Assembly: GCA_963752855.1 (NCBI GenBank)
Contig: CAVVZX010000019.1
Coordinates: 61,081-125,080, forward strand
Length of the DNA: 64,000 nucleotides
From: DATJPW01 sp963752855
GTDB taxonomy: Bacteria > Desulfobacterota > Desulfomonilia > Desulfomonilales > Desulfomonilaceae
Direction: 5' to 3'
A program made the translations under genes and the position numbers. The first letter of the stretch is position 1, and each line of letters begins with the position of its first letter. Of the stretch, positions 17,835-27,476 are shown piece after piece. The notes under the pieces were generated by a model. The model made no database searches. It saw only the letters and a program-made list of their open reading frames with translations, and was not told the DNA's origin.

Positions 17835-19329
17835 CGCCAGATCCCAGGCCCCGAGAGTTTTCCAGGGGGACAGAGGTTCAGATGTTTGTAAGCCTCGCTC
17901 TACCGCTGCCGGGATCTTCGACCCAACCATGTCATTGGCCACAAAACCTAGCGCAGCCATCTCATCAGCCGCGGTATCCGGCCGCCACCCGGAGAAATGC
18001 TCTTCAATGAAATGCGTGTGAGTGTCTCCGCTCTTGGAATTCGCTGGAGGACAGAATGTCCAGCAAAAACTCGATGGGAGTTTTCACTCCCAGAATGATC
18101 GTTTCCTTCAATGCTCGGATCATTCTCGCGCAGGCGGCGGGCCTGTCCTCAGCCCAGACCACGAGTTTGCCTAGAATCGGGTCATATTCGACAGGCACAT
18201 CCAACCCGGCGCGAATACCGTGATCGAAGCGGATTCCGGGGCCTTCCGGAACTTTAAGGAATAGGATTTTTCCCGGCGCGGGCATAAAATCGGCTGCCGG
18301 ATCTTCGGCATAGATCCTACACTCGATGGCATGTCCTTTTCGGGTCAAGTCCGTTTGGGTGAAGGGGAGGGGATTGCCCGAGGCAATCTCCAACTGTCTG
18401 CGAACCAGGTCAAGGCCGGTAATCATTTCGGTGATAGGGTGCTCCACCTGAAGGCGTGTGTTGACCTCGAGGAAGTAAAAGTTTCCTGACTGATCTAAAA
18501 GGAACTCCACCGTGCCTGCGTTCACGTACCCCGCCGCAAGAGCCGCTGCTGTGGCAGCCGCGCCCATCCTTGCCCTCAACGCGTCGTCCAACGCAGGGGA
18601 CGGCGTTTCTTCGATGATCTTCTGATGACGCCTTTGTATTGAGCATTCCCGCTCGAAAAGATGGACAACATTTCCTTGTGAGTCCGCCAGAATCTGGAAT
18701 TCGACATGCCGCGGGCGATCCAGATATTTCTCCAGATAAATCGCGGCGTTCCCAAATGCGCTCAGGGCTTCGCTGGCCGCCAGCTCCGCGGCTTCTGCCA
18801 GCCCGGATTCCGATTCTACAATCCGCATGCCCTTTCCGCCGCCGCCCGATGCCGCTTTTACCAGCACGGGCCACCCCATTTCCCGGGCAGCGTCGGCCAG
18901 GCGGGACACATCCGCCTCCGGCGCAGTCATTCCCGGGATGATAGGCACATTGCTTTCGGTCATGATTCTCCGGGCGGCCGTCTTTTCTCCCAATTTTGCC
19001 ATGACATCAGCCGGCGGGCCTATAAAGACAAGCCCCTCAGCGGCCAACCGCTCGGCAAACTCGGGGTTTTCCGCAAGAAAGCCGTAGCCCGGATGTACAG
19101 CCTCCGCGCCGGTTTCTTTCGCCGCAAGGATGATCTTTTCAATATTGAGGTAGCTGGATAGCGGATCAGAAGCGCCGAGGAAGACAGACTCGTCAGCAAT
19201 CAACACATGCGGCGCATTGCGGTCCGCCTCTGAATATACCGCGACTGTCCGGACTCCCATTTCGCGGGCGGTCCGCATCACTCGAACCGCTATTTCGCCG
19301 CGATTTGCCACCAAAATTTTGTTAAACAT
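17829..19329 (-). CDS. Biotin carboxylase subunit of acyl-CoA carboxylase, one frameshift
   Basis: ATP-grasp enzyme that carboxylates biotin. ATG 19329 gives 'MFNKILVANRGEIAVRVMRT'. Landmarks are the glycine loop 'KAASGGGGKGMRIV', 'RHVEFQILADSQGNVVHLFERECS', 'QRRHQKIIEE' and 'EVNTRLQVEHPITEM'. Near 18033 a one-base change ends the frame early; the next frame continues 'SGDTHTHFIEEHFSGW' and a 50-aa tail ending in LAQ and TAG at 17829-17831, inside a repeat element. Corrected length is about 500 aa. The carboxyltransferase gene ends 10 nt upstream. Confidence 0.88.
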
Positions 19330-19339
19330 ACCAGGGCCT

Positions 19340-20957
19340 CTACATGCGGAATGTGCCATGCCCCTGATCGCGGTCGGCCAACGGCGCATTCAACGAAACT
19401 GATATCGCCAAGCCCAGAACATCGCGAGTTTTGGCCGGATCCAAGATCCCGTCGTCCCACAGATTTGCGGTGGAGTGATAAGCATTGGATTCTTTCAGGG
19501 CCGCTTGGATAATCGGCCCTCGAATCGCCTCCATAGCCTCGGGTGACATTGGAGGAATCCCTTCCCGCTCGAGTTGGTCATTCTTGACCGAAACCAGCAC
19601 GTCGGCCGCCTGTTCACCGCCCATAACAGCGATCTGAGCGTTGGGCCACATCCAGAGAAATCTCGGGCCATACGCCCGGCCGCACATCCCGTAATTTCCC
19701 GCGCCGAACGAAGCGCCGACAATGACCGTGAATTTCGGCACGGTAGCAGTGGAAACCGCATGCACCATCTTATGGCCGTCTTTGGTTATTCCGCCACGCT
19801 CATATTCTCGACCGATAATGTAACCGGAAATATTCTGAAGAAAAACCAGAGGAATGCCCTGGCGATCGTTCAATGAAATGAATTGAGTCGCTTTAAGAGC
19901 GCTGTCCGAAAAGAGCACGCCGTTATTGGCGAGTATGCCCACTTGGTACCCATGAATATAAGCCCATCCGCACACGAGGGTCGGACCGTAGAGCGCTTTG
20001 AATTCCAGAAATTCCGACCCGTCAACTATTCTTGCTATGATTTCCCGCGTATCATAGGGTTTTGAGATGGATTGCGGCACTATTCCCCAGATTTCCCGAG
20101 GATCGTAGATCGGGTCCAGAGGCGCCCGCCGCGGGATGCGTGCTTTCTCCTTTTCGGGTAGCATGGCAACGACGTCCCGAAGTATCTGAATGGCATGCTC
20201 ATCATCTTCAGCAAAGTAGTCAGAAACGCCGGATTCCTTGCAGTGCAGCATGGCCCCGCCAAGTTCTTCGGCCGTAACGTCCTCGCCAGTGGCAGCCTTA
20301 ACCAACGGTGGGCCGCCGAGGAAGATTGCGCCCGTGCCCGGAGACATGAACCACATGATCCGACATGGCTGGAACGTACGCCCCGCCGGCAGTACACAGG
20401 CCCATGACCGCAGTAATCTGAGGAATATTCATCTTAGACATGATGGCCTGGTTATAAAAACAGCGGCCGCCGTCATCAACGTCGGGGAAGATCTCCGATT
20501 GGAGAGGCAAGAATGCCCCGCCGGAATCCACCAGCATGATCGTAGGCAGATGATTCTCCATGGCGATAGTCTGGCATCTGAGAGTCTTCTTGACCCCCAT
20601 GGGATATACCGTACCGCCTTTGATCATCGGGTCGTTAGCATGAATGAGGCATTCCCGGCCATGCACCAGCCCTATGCCGGCCCTGGTGCCGGCCCCATGG
20701 ACCTTGCCGTCGTATAGTCCTCGCGCGGCCAACGGCGCGATCTCCAGCCACGGGCTGTTCCTGTCCAGTAGCTTTTCCAGGCGCTTCTGAACCGGCAATT
20801 TTCCCAGTTCAGCATTCCTCTTGATCGCCTTTTCCGAGCGATCTTCGCGCGCCTTTTTCAGCTCGGCCTTGAGTTCGGCAACCATCTTTTCCATGGCTTC
20901 ATAATTGGCCTTGTAATCACTTGAGCTGATGTCAATTCGGCTTTCAATTATTTCCAT
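19340..20957 (-). CDS. Acyl-CoA carboxylase carboxyltransferase subunit (methylcrotonyl-CoA carboxylase beta-like), one frameshift
   Basis: Transfers carboxyl from biotin to an acyl-CoA. About 539 aa from ATG 20957. The N-terminal half has 'RLEKLLDRNSPWLEIAPLA', 'GECLIHAND'-type text and 'GLCTAGGAYVPAMSDHVV'. An extra G near 20339 breaks the frame within 'VSGTGAIFLGGPPLVKAATG', which continues into 'AEELGGAMLHCKESGVSDYF', 'NNGVLFSDSALKATQFI', 'GASFGAGNYGMCGRAYGPRF' and 'MGGEQAADVL'. The overall pattern matches the methylcrotonyl/geranyl-type beta subunit better than propionyl-CoA carboxylase. The preceding dehydrogenase gene ends 4 nt upstream. Confidence 0.88.
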
Positions 20958-20961
20958 GGCG

Positions 20962-22104
20962 CTAGACCTTGTACATTTGGAGAAGATTGTCGGCAATGGT
21001 CATCCTGGCGACCTCCGACGTGGTCCCTGCAATAGCCGCGTACTTCGCTTCCCTGTAAGCCCGTTCAACCAAATTGCCCGACACATAACCGGGACCTGCC
21101 ATAATTTGCATCGCCATTGAAGTAACCTGCTCCGCCGCCTCGGAACTGAATACCTTGGCGCAGTGAAGAACTGTCGAAGCTTCAGAATCAGCGACGGAAT
21201 ACAACCAACCGGCCCTGTACGCGAGAAGCTCCGCTGTCTGTAACAGGGTGACCATATCAGCCAATTTGAAACGAATTTCCTGAAATCGATTTACAGGTCT
21301 GCCGCCCCGGATATGCGTATCGGAGTATTTCTTGGCCGTAGCCAATGTTGATTTCATAAGCCCGACCGAGGTCATCGTCAGGACCAGGTCCTGAATTTGA
21401 CTGAGGAAGTCGAGGGCCTTCCTATCGGTAAACGGTCCCAGCGCCAGGGCGCCAGGGACGCGAACGTTGTTGAAATTCACGCCTGCCACGGTCAAGCCGT
21501 CATAGCCTAGGGTCTTCAGTCGTTCTCCAAGGGCAACTCCAGGAGACCCAGGCTCCACTACAGCGATCATATGCCCGCCGCGGGCTTCGGCCACCACTGC
21601 AATAAAATCTGCTATAGGGGCATTGGTGACAAAATCTTTTCGTCCGGAGAGGACGTAATAATCGCCGTCTGCATGGATGGAAGCGGGCAGATACCCTGAC
21701 GATTGCTCATCTTCCGATTCGGAAACAGCCACAGCGCCTATTAACAGGCCCCGTTCCAATCTCTGCGTGATTTGCTTGATCGGCTCGGACGTACCGAAGC
21801 CCTTCAACAGACCTCCAAAAACACGGGCGGTAACTTCCACAGTCAGGAAAAGAGCGCCGGACGCCGCCGAAACCTCTTCCTGACCGGCTATCAGTGTCAT
21901 TGATTCGGACCGGCTTTCCGGCCCGACGCCGACACTCAGATAGCCTGCTTGGGCGAGCCTTGTGAGATATTGTTTCGTGGTATTTCTGATTTCCGGGATT
22001 TCGGCCCGATCGAGCGCATCGAGTTCAAGAAGCGCATCACGATCTAATATCGCGGAGACTCTCTGTTTGAGCTGCTTTTCCTCTGTCGTCCAATCAAGAT
22101 TCAC
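20962..22104 (-). CDS. Acyl-CoA dehydrogenase, divergent
   Basis: A 380-aa member of the acyl-CoA dehydrogenase fold with weaker conservation than its neighbours. 'LIGAVAVSESEDEQSSGYLP' replaces the usual 'TEPxAGSD' loop, yet 'YYVLSGRKDFVTNAPIADF', 'VNRFQEIRFKLADMVTLLQ' and 'MAGPGYVSGNLVERAYRE' keep the family frame. The catalytic 'YEGT' region reads 'AIAGTTSEVARM'. Such divergence may mean a non-catalytic or unusual partner to the next enzyme. The gene is intact and begins 12 nt after the dehydrogenase at 22117-23268. Confidence 0.82.
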   Translation of the reverse strand: MNLDWTTEEKQLKQRVSAILDRDALLELDALDRAEIPEIRNTTKQYLTRLAQAGYLSVGVGPESRSESMTLIAGQEEVSAASGALFLTVEVTARVFGGLLKGFGTSEPIKQITQRLERGLLIGAVAVSESEDEQSSGYLPASIHADGDYYVLSGRKDFVTNAPIADFIAVVAEARGGHMIAVVEPGSPGVALGERLKTLGYDGLTVAGVNFNNVRVPGALALGPFTDRKALDFLSQIQDLVLTMTSVGLMKSTLATAKKYSDTHIRGGRPVNRFQEIRFKLADMVTLLQTAELLAYRAGWLYSVADSEASTVLHCAKVFSSEAAEQVTSMAMQIMAGPGYVSGNLVERAYREAKYAAIAGTTSEVARMTIADNLLQMYKV

Positions 22105-22116
22105 GGGCCTAAGACC

Positions 22117-23268
22117 TCACATCAAACGAGAGATCAATACCTTCTGGATGTCCGATGTGCCGCCGCCTATAGGCGCGAGACGGCTGTCCCGAAAGACCCT
22201 CTCTACGTCATACTCGTGACAGTATCCATACCCGCCCAGAACCAGAAGCGCATCATTGGTCGGCTTCAGCGACCAGTCGCCCACAAACAGCTTGGCGACA
22301 GCCGCTTCGAGATGATTCAGCGGCCGACCTTGGTCCTTACACCACGCGATCCGGTAAACCAGTGACCTGGCAGCTTCGTAAAATATCTTAATGTCCGCGA
22401 GCCTGTGCTTGACGGCCTGGAAACTCGCGATGGGGCGGCCAAACTGTTCCCGTTCCTGAGCGTACCTCGCGCAGCGTTGGATCAAGAAGGACATTGCTCC
22501 TACAAATGGGGCCAGGAGGGCGCTCCGATCCCATTCCACCGTCTGCATGGCCATGAGGAAACCATTGCCCTCTTGCCCGACGAGGTTCTCCGCCGGTATG
22601 GCGCAATCTTCAAAAATCAGCTCAGCCGTGGGTGAAGTGCGGACTCCCATCTTATTCAGGGTCCGGCCGACTTTGAAACCGGGTGTCCCTCTTTCTACTA
22701 TAAATGCCGATATACCTTCCTGTCGTCCCGGAGCCGAATCAATCCTTGCGTAGATTACCGCCACGTCCGCAATGGATCCATTGGTTATGAACATCTTGGT
22801 CCCGTTCAGGACCCACGTGTCGCCCTTTCTAACTGCTCGCGTGCGCAGCGAAGAGACATCCGAGCCCGCTCCGGGCTCCGTCAGTCCCATACATCCGATC
22901 CATTCGCCCGAAGCCAGCTTGGGAATATACTTCTCTCGCTGCTCCTGATTTCCGTGAGCGAAAATCGTATCTGCGCAAAGATAGGTGTGAGCGCCTAAGC
23001 TGAGCGTAAGCCCGCCGTCCACTCCGGCTTCGCCGAGGGCCTCCGCTGCGACAACTGAGGTAACCACGTCAGAACCGCCGCCCCCCAGCTCTTCGGGGAA
23101 GTGCAAGCCGAGCAAGCCGAATTCTCCCAATTTTGACCATGATTCCCTGTCAAAACGGCTTTGAAGGTCATTTTCCTGTACGCGTGGCGTTATTTCCTTG
23201 CGGGCAAATTTAAGGACTTGCTCTCTAAACATCAGTTGTTCTTGAGTCAGCGCGAAATCCACAATCAC
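22117..23268 (-). CDS. Acyl-CoA dehydrogenase
   Basis: A 383-aa flavoenzyme, first gene of the catabolic operon. Landmarks are 'LGLHFPEELGGGGSDVVTSV', 'GCMGLTEPGAGSDVSSLRT', 'VLNGTKMFITNGSIADVAVI', 'GNGFLMAMQTVEWDRSALLA', 'REQFGRPIASFQAVKHRLAD' and 'LGGYGYCHEYDVERVFRDS'. The 'YEGT' catalytic Glu position is Gly ('GGGTSDIQ'), as in isovaleryl-type enzymes. The frame is intact. The substrate is not certain; context suggests a branched or carboxylated acyl-CoA. Confidence 0.9.
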   Translation of the reverse strand: MIVDFALTQEQLMFREQVLKFARKEITPRVQENDLQSRFDRESWSKLGEFGLLGLHFPEELGGGGSDVVTSVVAAEALGEAGVDGGLTLSLGAHTYLCADTIFAHGNQEQREKYIPKLASGEWIGCMGLTEPGAGSDVSSLRTRAVRKGDTWVLNGTKMFITNGSIADVAVIYARIDSAPGRQEGISAFIVERGTPGFKVGRTLNKMGVRTSPTAELIFEDCAIPAENLVGQEGNGFLMAMQTVEWDRSALLAPFVGAMSFLIQRCARYAQEREQFGRPIASFQAVKHRLADIKIFYEAARSLVYRIAWCKDQGRPLNHLEAAVAKLFVGDWSLKPTNDALLVLGGYGYCHEYDVERVFRDSRLAPIGGGTSDIQKVLISRLM

Positions 23269-23503
23269 CTTCTCAGGAGCCCAGGGTTATAGTCCGGCCA
23301 CCGCCTACAGGCCGAATTTCACATATGTCTTTTTGCGAAATTAGTCTGGGGATTTTGTGAGTATTCGCAAGCGCAGAGGTACCACCAGTTGATTGATCTG
23401 TCAACCAAAATGAGCCGTTAGAGTGCGCTTAAACATTGAGATCCCATCACTGAATGGGTGTATTGTAAATCTTCGTTCGAGGGCCGCGCAGGCGCCAAAG
23501 CTT

Positions 23504-24304
23504 TTAGCGCATTGAGATTCCAGGCGGCAGCCTGGTATTGACGCGAGTGAAGAAAAACTGACCGATCTTGGAGAGAGGCATCACAACCAGCGTCCAGGGC
23601 ATAGGTTTCAGCCCGTTGACTTTCCAAGCCTCCTTACATTGCCGGTTTGCCCTGATACGGTTTGTCCAAGTGGCATTGCTTACACCACCCGTTCTCATGA
23701 TTACCAACGGTTCCGGAATATACCGAGCGCTGACTTTGTGCTTGAGCAAAAACCTAAGCACTAGCTCGTAATCCGCGGCAGAGCCGAGGTCAAGCCTGAA
23801 GCCGCCGAATTGCTCGTAGACCGAGCGCCTTACGAAAAAAGTTGGATGCGGCGGCATCCAGCCCCAGTAAAAGCGTTTTCTCCGGAACCTTCCGGCTTTC
23901 CAATAACGGACTACCTTGGATAATCGCTCCCGATCCACACAGATCAAGTCTCCATAGCAGGACTGAACCGTGGGATCGGTAAACACTTTTGCTACGTCGC
24001 GCAGGACATTATTGTGGGCATAGAAATCGTCCGCGTTGAGCGTTCCGACGAGGTCGCCGGTAGCCAGGGCCAAGCCTTTATTCATCGCATGGTAAATACC
24101 GCGATCCGGCTCTGATATTATTTTGGCTGTGGCCGAGGCATTGGCCCTGATAATGTTCATCGTCTCATCCGTCGAGCATCCGTCAATAATGATGTGCTCT
24201 ACCGGATAATTCTGGTCGCTCAGGCTTTGGATGCATTTACCGATAGTATCGGCGCCGTTGCGAACCACCGTGATTATTGAGAGTGAGGGATTGACTTCAG
24301 ACAT
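23504..24304 (-). CDS. Family 2 glycosyltransferase
   Basis: A 266-aa GT-A enzyme, probably building an exopolysaccharide or O-antigen repeat. 'SLSIITVVRNGADTIGKCIQSL' and 'HIIIDGCSTDETM' are the nucleotide-sugar start. 'GIYHAMNKGLALATGDLVG' and 'LNADDFY' give the metal-binding DxD-like site, and 'WMPPHPTFFVRRSVYEQFGGF' with 'AADYELVLRFLLKH' matches the WcaE/WbbI-like branch. No membrane span is evident. It lies at the end of a four-gene polysaccharide group. Confidence 0.88.
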   Translation of the reverse strand: MSEVNPSLSIITVVRNGADTIGKCIQSLSDQNYPVEHIIIDGCSTDETMNIIRANASATAKIISEPDRGIYHAMNKGLALATGDLVGTLNADDFYAHNNVLRDVAKVFTDPTVQSCYGDLICVDRERLSKVVRYWKAGRFRRKRFYWGWMPPHPTFFVRRSVYEQFGGFRLDLGSAADYELVLRFLLKHKVSARYIPEPLVIMRTGGVSNATWTNRIRANRQCKEAWKVNGLKPMPWTLVVMPLSKIGQFFFTRVNTRLPPGISMR

Positions 24305-24448
24305 TTGTGGAACTCAAATACCGAGGAGATGACTACCATCGTCCCAGACGAGACTTCCAGCTTGCATACTTAATTTGCCGCTGTTTCAGAGCCTGACGTC
24401 CATTGGCTCCTTTCAGGCAGACCTCTAAGCAGCCGGAACGGTAGCTTG

Positions 24449-25051
24449 CTATCCTTGAAAATGGAGAACCCATGCGGTGAGCATCACAATCTTTAAATCC
24501 AGCGCAAGATTCTGATTTTTGATATACCAGAGTTCCAGGTCGCCTTTGTAGATGGCTATCTCATCGCGATAGCATTCCAGATAGCTTTTTGAACTGTTGG
24601 AGATAATTGACTCCTCGTCGCGGAATATGATTGACCCTACCCCGGTTAGACCGGGTCTTACTTTCACGATCTCCTTCTTTATGCGCTCAGGATAAAGATT
24701 AAAAGTTCTCGGAGTCAACGGCCGTGGTCCTACCAAAGTCATATCTCCTTTGAGCAGATTGAAAACCTGAGGGATCTCATTAATTTTGGCCTTGCGCAGA
24801 AATCTCCCCATCGGAAGCACCCGAGGATCACCTTTCAAAGTGATGTCTCCGGCGCCCAAATTGGGGCTATCCTCCAGCATGGTGGCGAATTTAGTCAATT
24901 TGAATATGGTCCCTTGATAACCAACTCTAGGCTGAAAATAAAAGATCTTGCCTTCGCCGGTGAGGCGCAAGATTACCGCGAGGACCAAGCCAAAGGGAAA
25001 GAATAATATAATTAGGGTTAAGGAGAACAGAATGTCGAGCATGCGCTTCAT
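24449..25051 (-). CDS. Undecaprenyl-phosphate sugar phosphotransferase (PglC/WcaJ C-terminal type)
   Basis: A 200-aa monotopic phosphoglycosyl transferase that starts glycan assembly on the lipid carrier. It has the N-terminal membrane element 'MKRMLDILFSLTLIILFFPF', 'GKIFYFQPRVGYQGTIFKLTKF', 'DPRVLPMGRFLRKAKINEIP' and 'QVFNLLKGDMTLVGPRPL' with the catalytic Asp pair. It lacks the large N-terminal domain of WcaJ, so it is the small PglC-like form. Only 2 nt separate it from the preceding dehydratase-like gene. Confidence 0.92.
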   Translation of the reverse strand: MKRMLDILFSLTLIILFFPFGLVLAVILRLTGEGKIFYFQPRVGYQGTIFKLTKFATMLEDSPNLGAGDITLKGDPRVLPMGRFLRKAKINEIPQVFNLLKGDMTLVGPRPLTPRTFNLYPERIKKEIVKVRPGLTGVGSIIFRDEESIISNSSKSYLECYRDEIAIYKGDLELWYIKNQNLALDLKIVMLTAWVLHFQG

Positions 25052-25053
25052 TC

Positions 25054-26259
25054 TTACATCCGATCATCAAGATATTTGAATGTCTCTTTATGGGAAAAAT
25101 TGTTCAGCACATGATTGAAGAGTCGTACTAGATCCTCCTTAGTCCATTGCTTTTTGCGACGCAGCTCTGCAATTCCGGCAAGAAATTCGTCCAATCGTTC
25201 ATCATCAAGCAAACCCTCATTGCTGATCACGCCAATGTCGACAAATCTATCCCAGATAGGCTTCTCTCCTTCAGAATAGAACTCTTCAACCTCCTTTTCT
25301 CCCGTAGTGTCGCTCGTGAAAAAATAGCAAGGCCAAATCCTTTTTCCCCGAGGCTTCCGCATGAACTCCCTTGCCTCTTCCTCCGACGCGCAAAGGTGCG
25401 GGGTGTACCCCAGGTCCAATAGATACTTCTGCGCGATCTCGGAAAAAGTGATCAAATGCTCATTAGGGCTCAGTTTCGGGAAAAAGAGCTCTCTGTTGCG
25501 TCCTTCAAACGCCGATAACAGACATAGCGCCCCGGCTTCTTGCTCAGTAATAAAGTATCTTTTAACATCTGACGGCGCTGATAGCGGCTGTCGTTTTCTC
25601 ATACGATAATTGAACCCGTCGAGAAGGCTGCCGTCTGAAAACGCCACATTCGCAAATCTGGCCGTGGAGACCGGAACCCTGGCGCTGGCTCTCATCATGA
25701 GAAGTTCCATGATTCGCTTGGAGGCCCCCATCATGTTTACCGGATCTGCCGCCTTGTCCGTAGAGACAGAGAAGTATTTTGAAGCAGGCCCCTTAATGGC
25801 GTGAGATAAGAGTTTTTCTCCATTGAGAACATTGACTTGTATCAGTCGCATGAGCGTGTAAGGGTCTTTTTCGCTGCGGACGTGTTTCAATGCGGCAAAA
25901 TTCAGTATGTAATCATACGGGTCTTGCGATTCCATAAGGCAGTCGAATTCAACCGAACCGCAGTCCACACAATAGGTCTTGAACTCTCCTTTGATGTGTC
26001 CAATGGAACTGCGTATGTCCCGGACTAATTCTACGAGGCTGTTTTCGCTAATGTCCACGACATGCAGAGCCCGAGGGTCGCGGGCGAACAACTGTTTCAC
26101 AACCGAGCGTCCAATGCTTCCGGCGCCGCCTACGACAAGTATCCGGCTTGCAGTCACAAGCCGTTTCAGATCTTCTTCGAACGCGGCAAGGTCTCGCTCA
26201 AAGAGGGGGTCGGCTTCTCCCGACAAATCTAAGCACATCTTCCATTTTGCGTGTACCAT
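25054..26259 (-). CDS. NAD-dependent nucleotide-sugar dehydratase/epimerase (CapD-like)
   Basis: About 401 aa with a Rossmann fold of the extended SDR class. Dinucleotide motif 'VVGGAGSIGRSVVKQLF' lies near residue 45, 'NFAALKHVRSEKDPYTLMRL' resembles the CapD/FlaA1 'AAxKHVPxxE' motif, and 'KYFSVSTDKAADPVNMMGAS' holds the STDKAxxPxxxMGxSK signature with the catalytic residues. The C-terminal third has no clear match in my memory. The start is uncertain: Met codons exist at 26259 and 26238, both overlapping or abutting the upstream gene end at 26229; neither has a strong ribosome site. Confidence 0.85.
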   Translation of the reverse strand: MVHAKWKMCLDLSGEADPLFERDLAAFEEDLKRLVTASRILVVGGAGSIGRSVVKQLFARDPRALHVVDISENSLVELVRDIRSSIGHIKGEFKTYCVDCGSVEFDCLMESQDPYDYILNFAALKHVRSEKDPYTLMRLIQVNVLNGEKLLSHAIKGPASKYFSVSTDKAADPVNMMGASKRIMELLMMRASARVPVSTARFANVAFSDGSLLDGFNYRMRKRQPLSAPSDVKRYFITEQEAGALCLLSAFEGRNRELFFPKLSPNEHLITFSEIAQKYLLDLGYTPHLCASEEEAREFMRKPRGKRIWPCYFFTSDTTGEKEVEEFYSEGEKPIWDRFVDIGVISNEGLLDDERLDEFLAGIAELRRKKQWTKEDLVRLFNHVLNNFSHKETFKYLDDRM

Positions 26260-27194
26260 TGCAGGGTTCGTGCAAGTTCGGAATGAACAGTCGTCGAGGG
26301 CTCCCAATTCAGCAATCGCTTTGCCTTCCGTATATCGACCTGGAATGAATCAACCAGCCGCTGGACGACTGCCTGTTTCCCCGCGAGAACGGCCAAGATT
26401 TGCAGCGCACGCTTAGGCGTCGGGAGCAATATGCAGCGCCTGGCCAGACCGGAAGCTATCAGGCGAATCAGTTCCGTTACGGACAAATCTTGTCCGTCAC
26501 TTACAAAAAAGGTCTCGCCGGCGGCTTGCTCGTGAGTTATGCACCTGAGGACCATGTCCGTGAGGTTACCCAATCCGACCATGCTGCGCTTGTTGTCCAG
26601 GTTCCCCAATGGGAGCACGCGTGCTCGGCTCACGAGGTCCATGAGCCTGAGGAAGTTGCCTCCAACCCCAGGTCCATATACCAGAGGAGGCCTCAGAATG
26701 ACCACCTCCAATCCGGATTCTTGGCTGATCCGGCGTAATCCCTGCTCTGCTTTCCATTTGGAAATCGCATATGGACCGGAAGGGCAGGCTTGGTCGTTTT
26801 CCGAAAAGGCATTGTCTTGTGTGCGCTCTCCATTCACTTTTGCAGTACTCAGGAAAATGAATCGCCGTACTTTCAATTTTGCCGCCGACCGCGCCAGATT
26901 CAACGTGGCTTGCGTGTTTAATCTTTCGTACAGCGGGTAGGCCTTTTCATAATCTTCATTCATTTCGTGTACACGCGCAGCCAGGTGTACAATGGTTGTA
27001 GCCTCCGAGAGAGCCGGGCCAAAATCACTCTCTGAATTCAGATCTCCTATGATGTATTGTTCGACGCCGGGAGGCGACTCCTGCGCCGTCTTCCTCAGCA
27101 AAGCCCTTGCGGCAAATCCTTCGGAACTAAGGCGATTCACAAGTTCCCGCCCAATGAATCCATTAGCTCCGGTGACCGCCACCAGCTCTTCCAA
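26229..27194 (-). CDS. NAD-dependent epimerase/dehydratase family protein
   Basis: A 321-aa extended SDR, probably a UDP-sugar 4-epimerase/reductase of O-antigen synthesis. 'VAVTGANGFIGRELVNRL' binds the cofactor, 'IVHLAARVHEMNEDYEKAY', 'FIFLSTAKVNGERT', 'GPYAISKWKAEQGLRRI' (YxxxK) and 'ILRPPLVYGPGVGGNFLRLM' follow. This pattern is common just upstream of PglC/WcaJ-type transferases. It is the first gene of the polysaccharide group; the end overlaps the next gene. Confidence 0.88.
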   Translation of the reverse strand: MEELVAVTGANGFIGRELVNRLSSEGFAARALLRKTAQESPPGVEQYIIGDLNSESDFGPALSEATTIVHLAARVHEMNEDYEKAYPLYERLNTQATLNLARSAAKLKVRRFIFLSTAKVNGERTQDNAFSENDQACPSGPYAISKWKAEQGLRRISQESGLEVVILRPPLVYGPGVGGNFLRLMDLVSRARVLPLGNLDNKRSMVGLGNLTDMVLRCITHEQAAGETFFVSDGQDLSVTELIRLIASGLARRCILLPTPKRALQILAVLAGKQAVVQRLVDSFQVDIRKAKRLLNWEPSTTVHSELARTLQWYTQNGRCA

Positions 27195-27309
27195 TCGTGA
27201 TTCCCCTAATTCTTGACGGTATGTCTTTCTTCAGGTTTTGACAATACCTCCGAGTAACTGTCCGGTCAACCATGCTGTATGCCCAAAAGAAGGCGCGCCT
27301 GTGATTATT

Positions 27310-27324
27310 TTTACATTGTGTAAA
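27310..27324. promoter_or_regulatory. Short inverted repeat TTTACA-N3-TGTAAA in divergent promoter region
   Basis: A perfect 6-3-6 inverted repeat between the epimerase gene (minus) and the ankyrin gene (plus). Such short symmetric AT-rich sites are typical operator shapes, but no regulator is tied to it here. Confidence 0.3.
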
Positions 27325-27476
27325 GAAATTCGACAGGCTGCGTCAGCGGGCCGTTGGCATGGGAACGGTTTCCGTTAACGAAAATGCTGGGCCTTCGGAC
27401 CTTGAGCCGCGATCACCGGCAATGGCATGAGGGTTGCGTAAGATATGTTTCAAAAATTCTCGTGGAGATCGAATTC

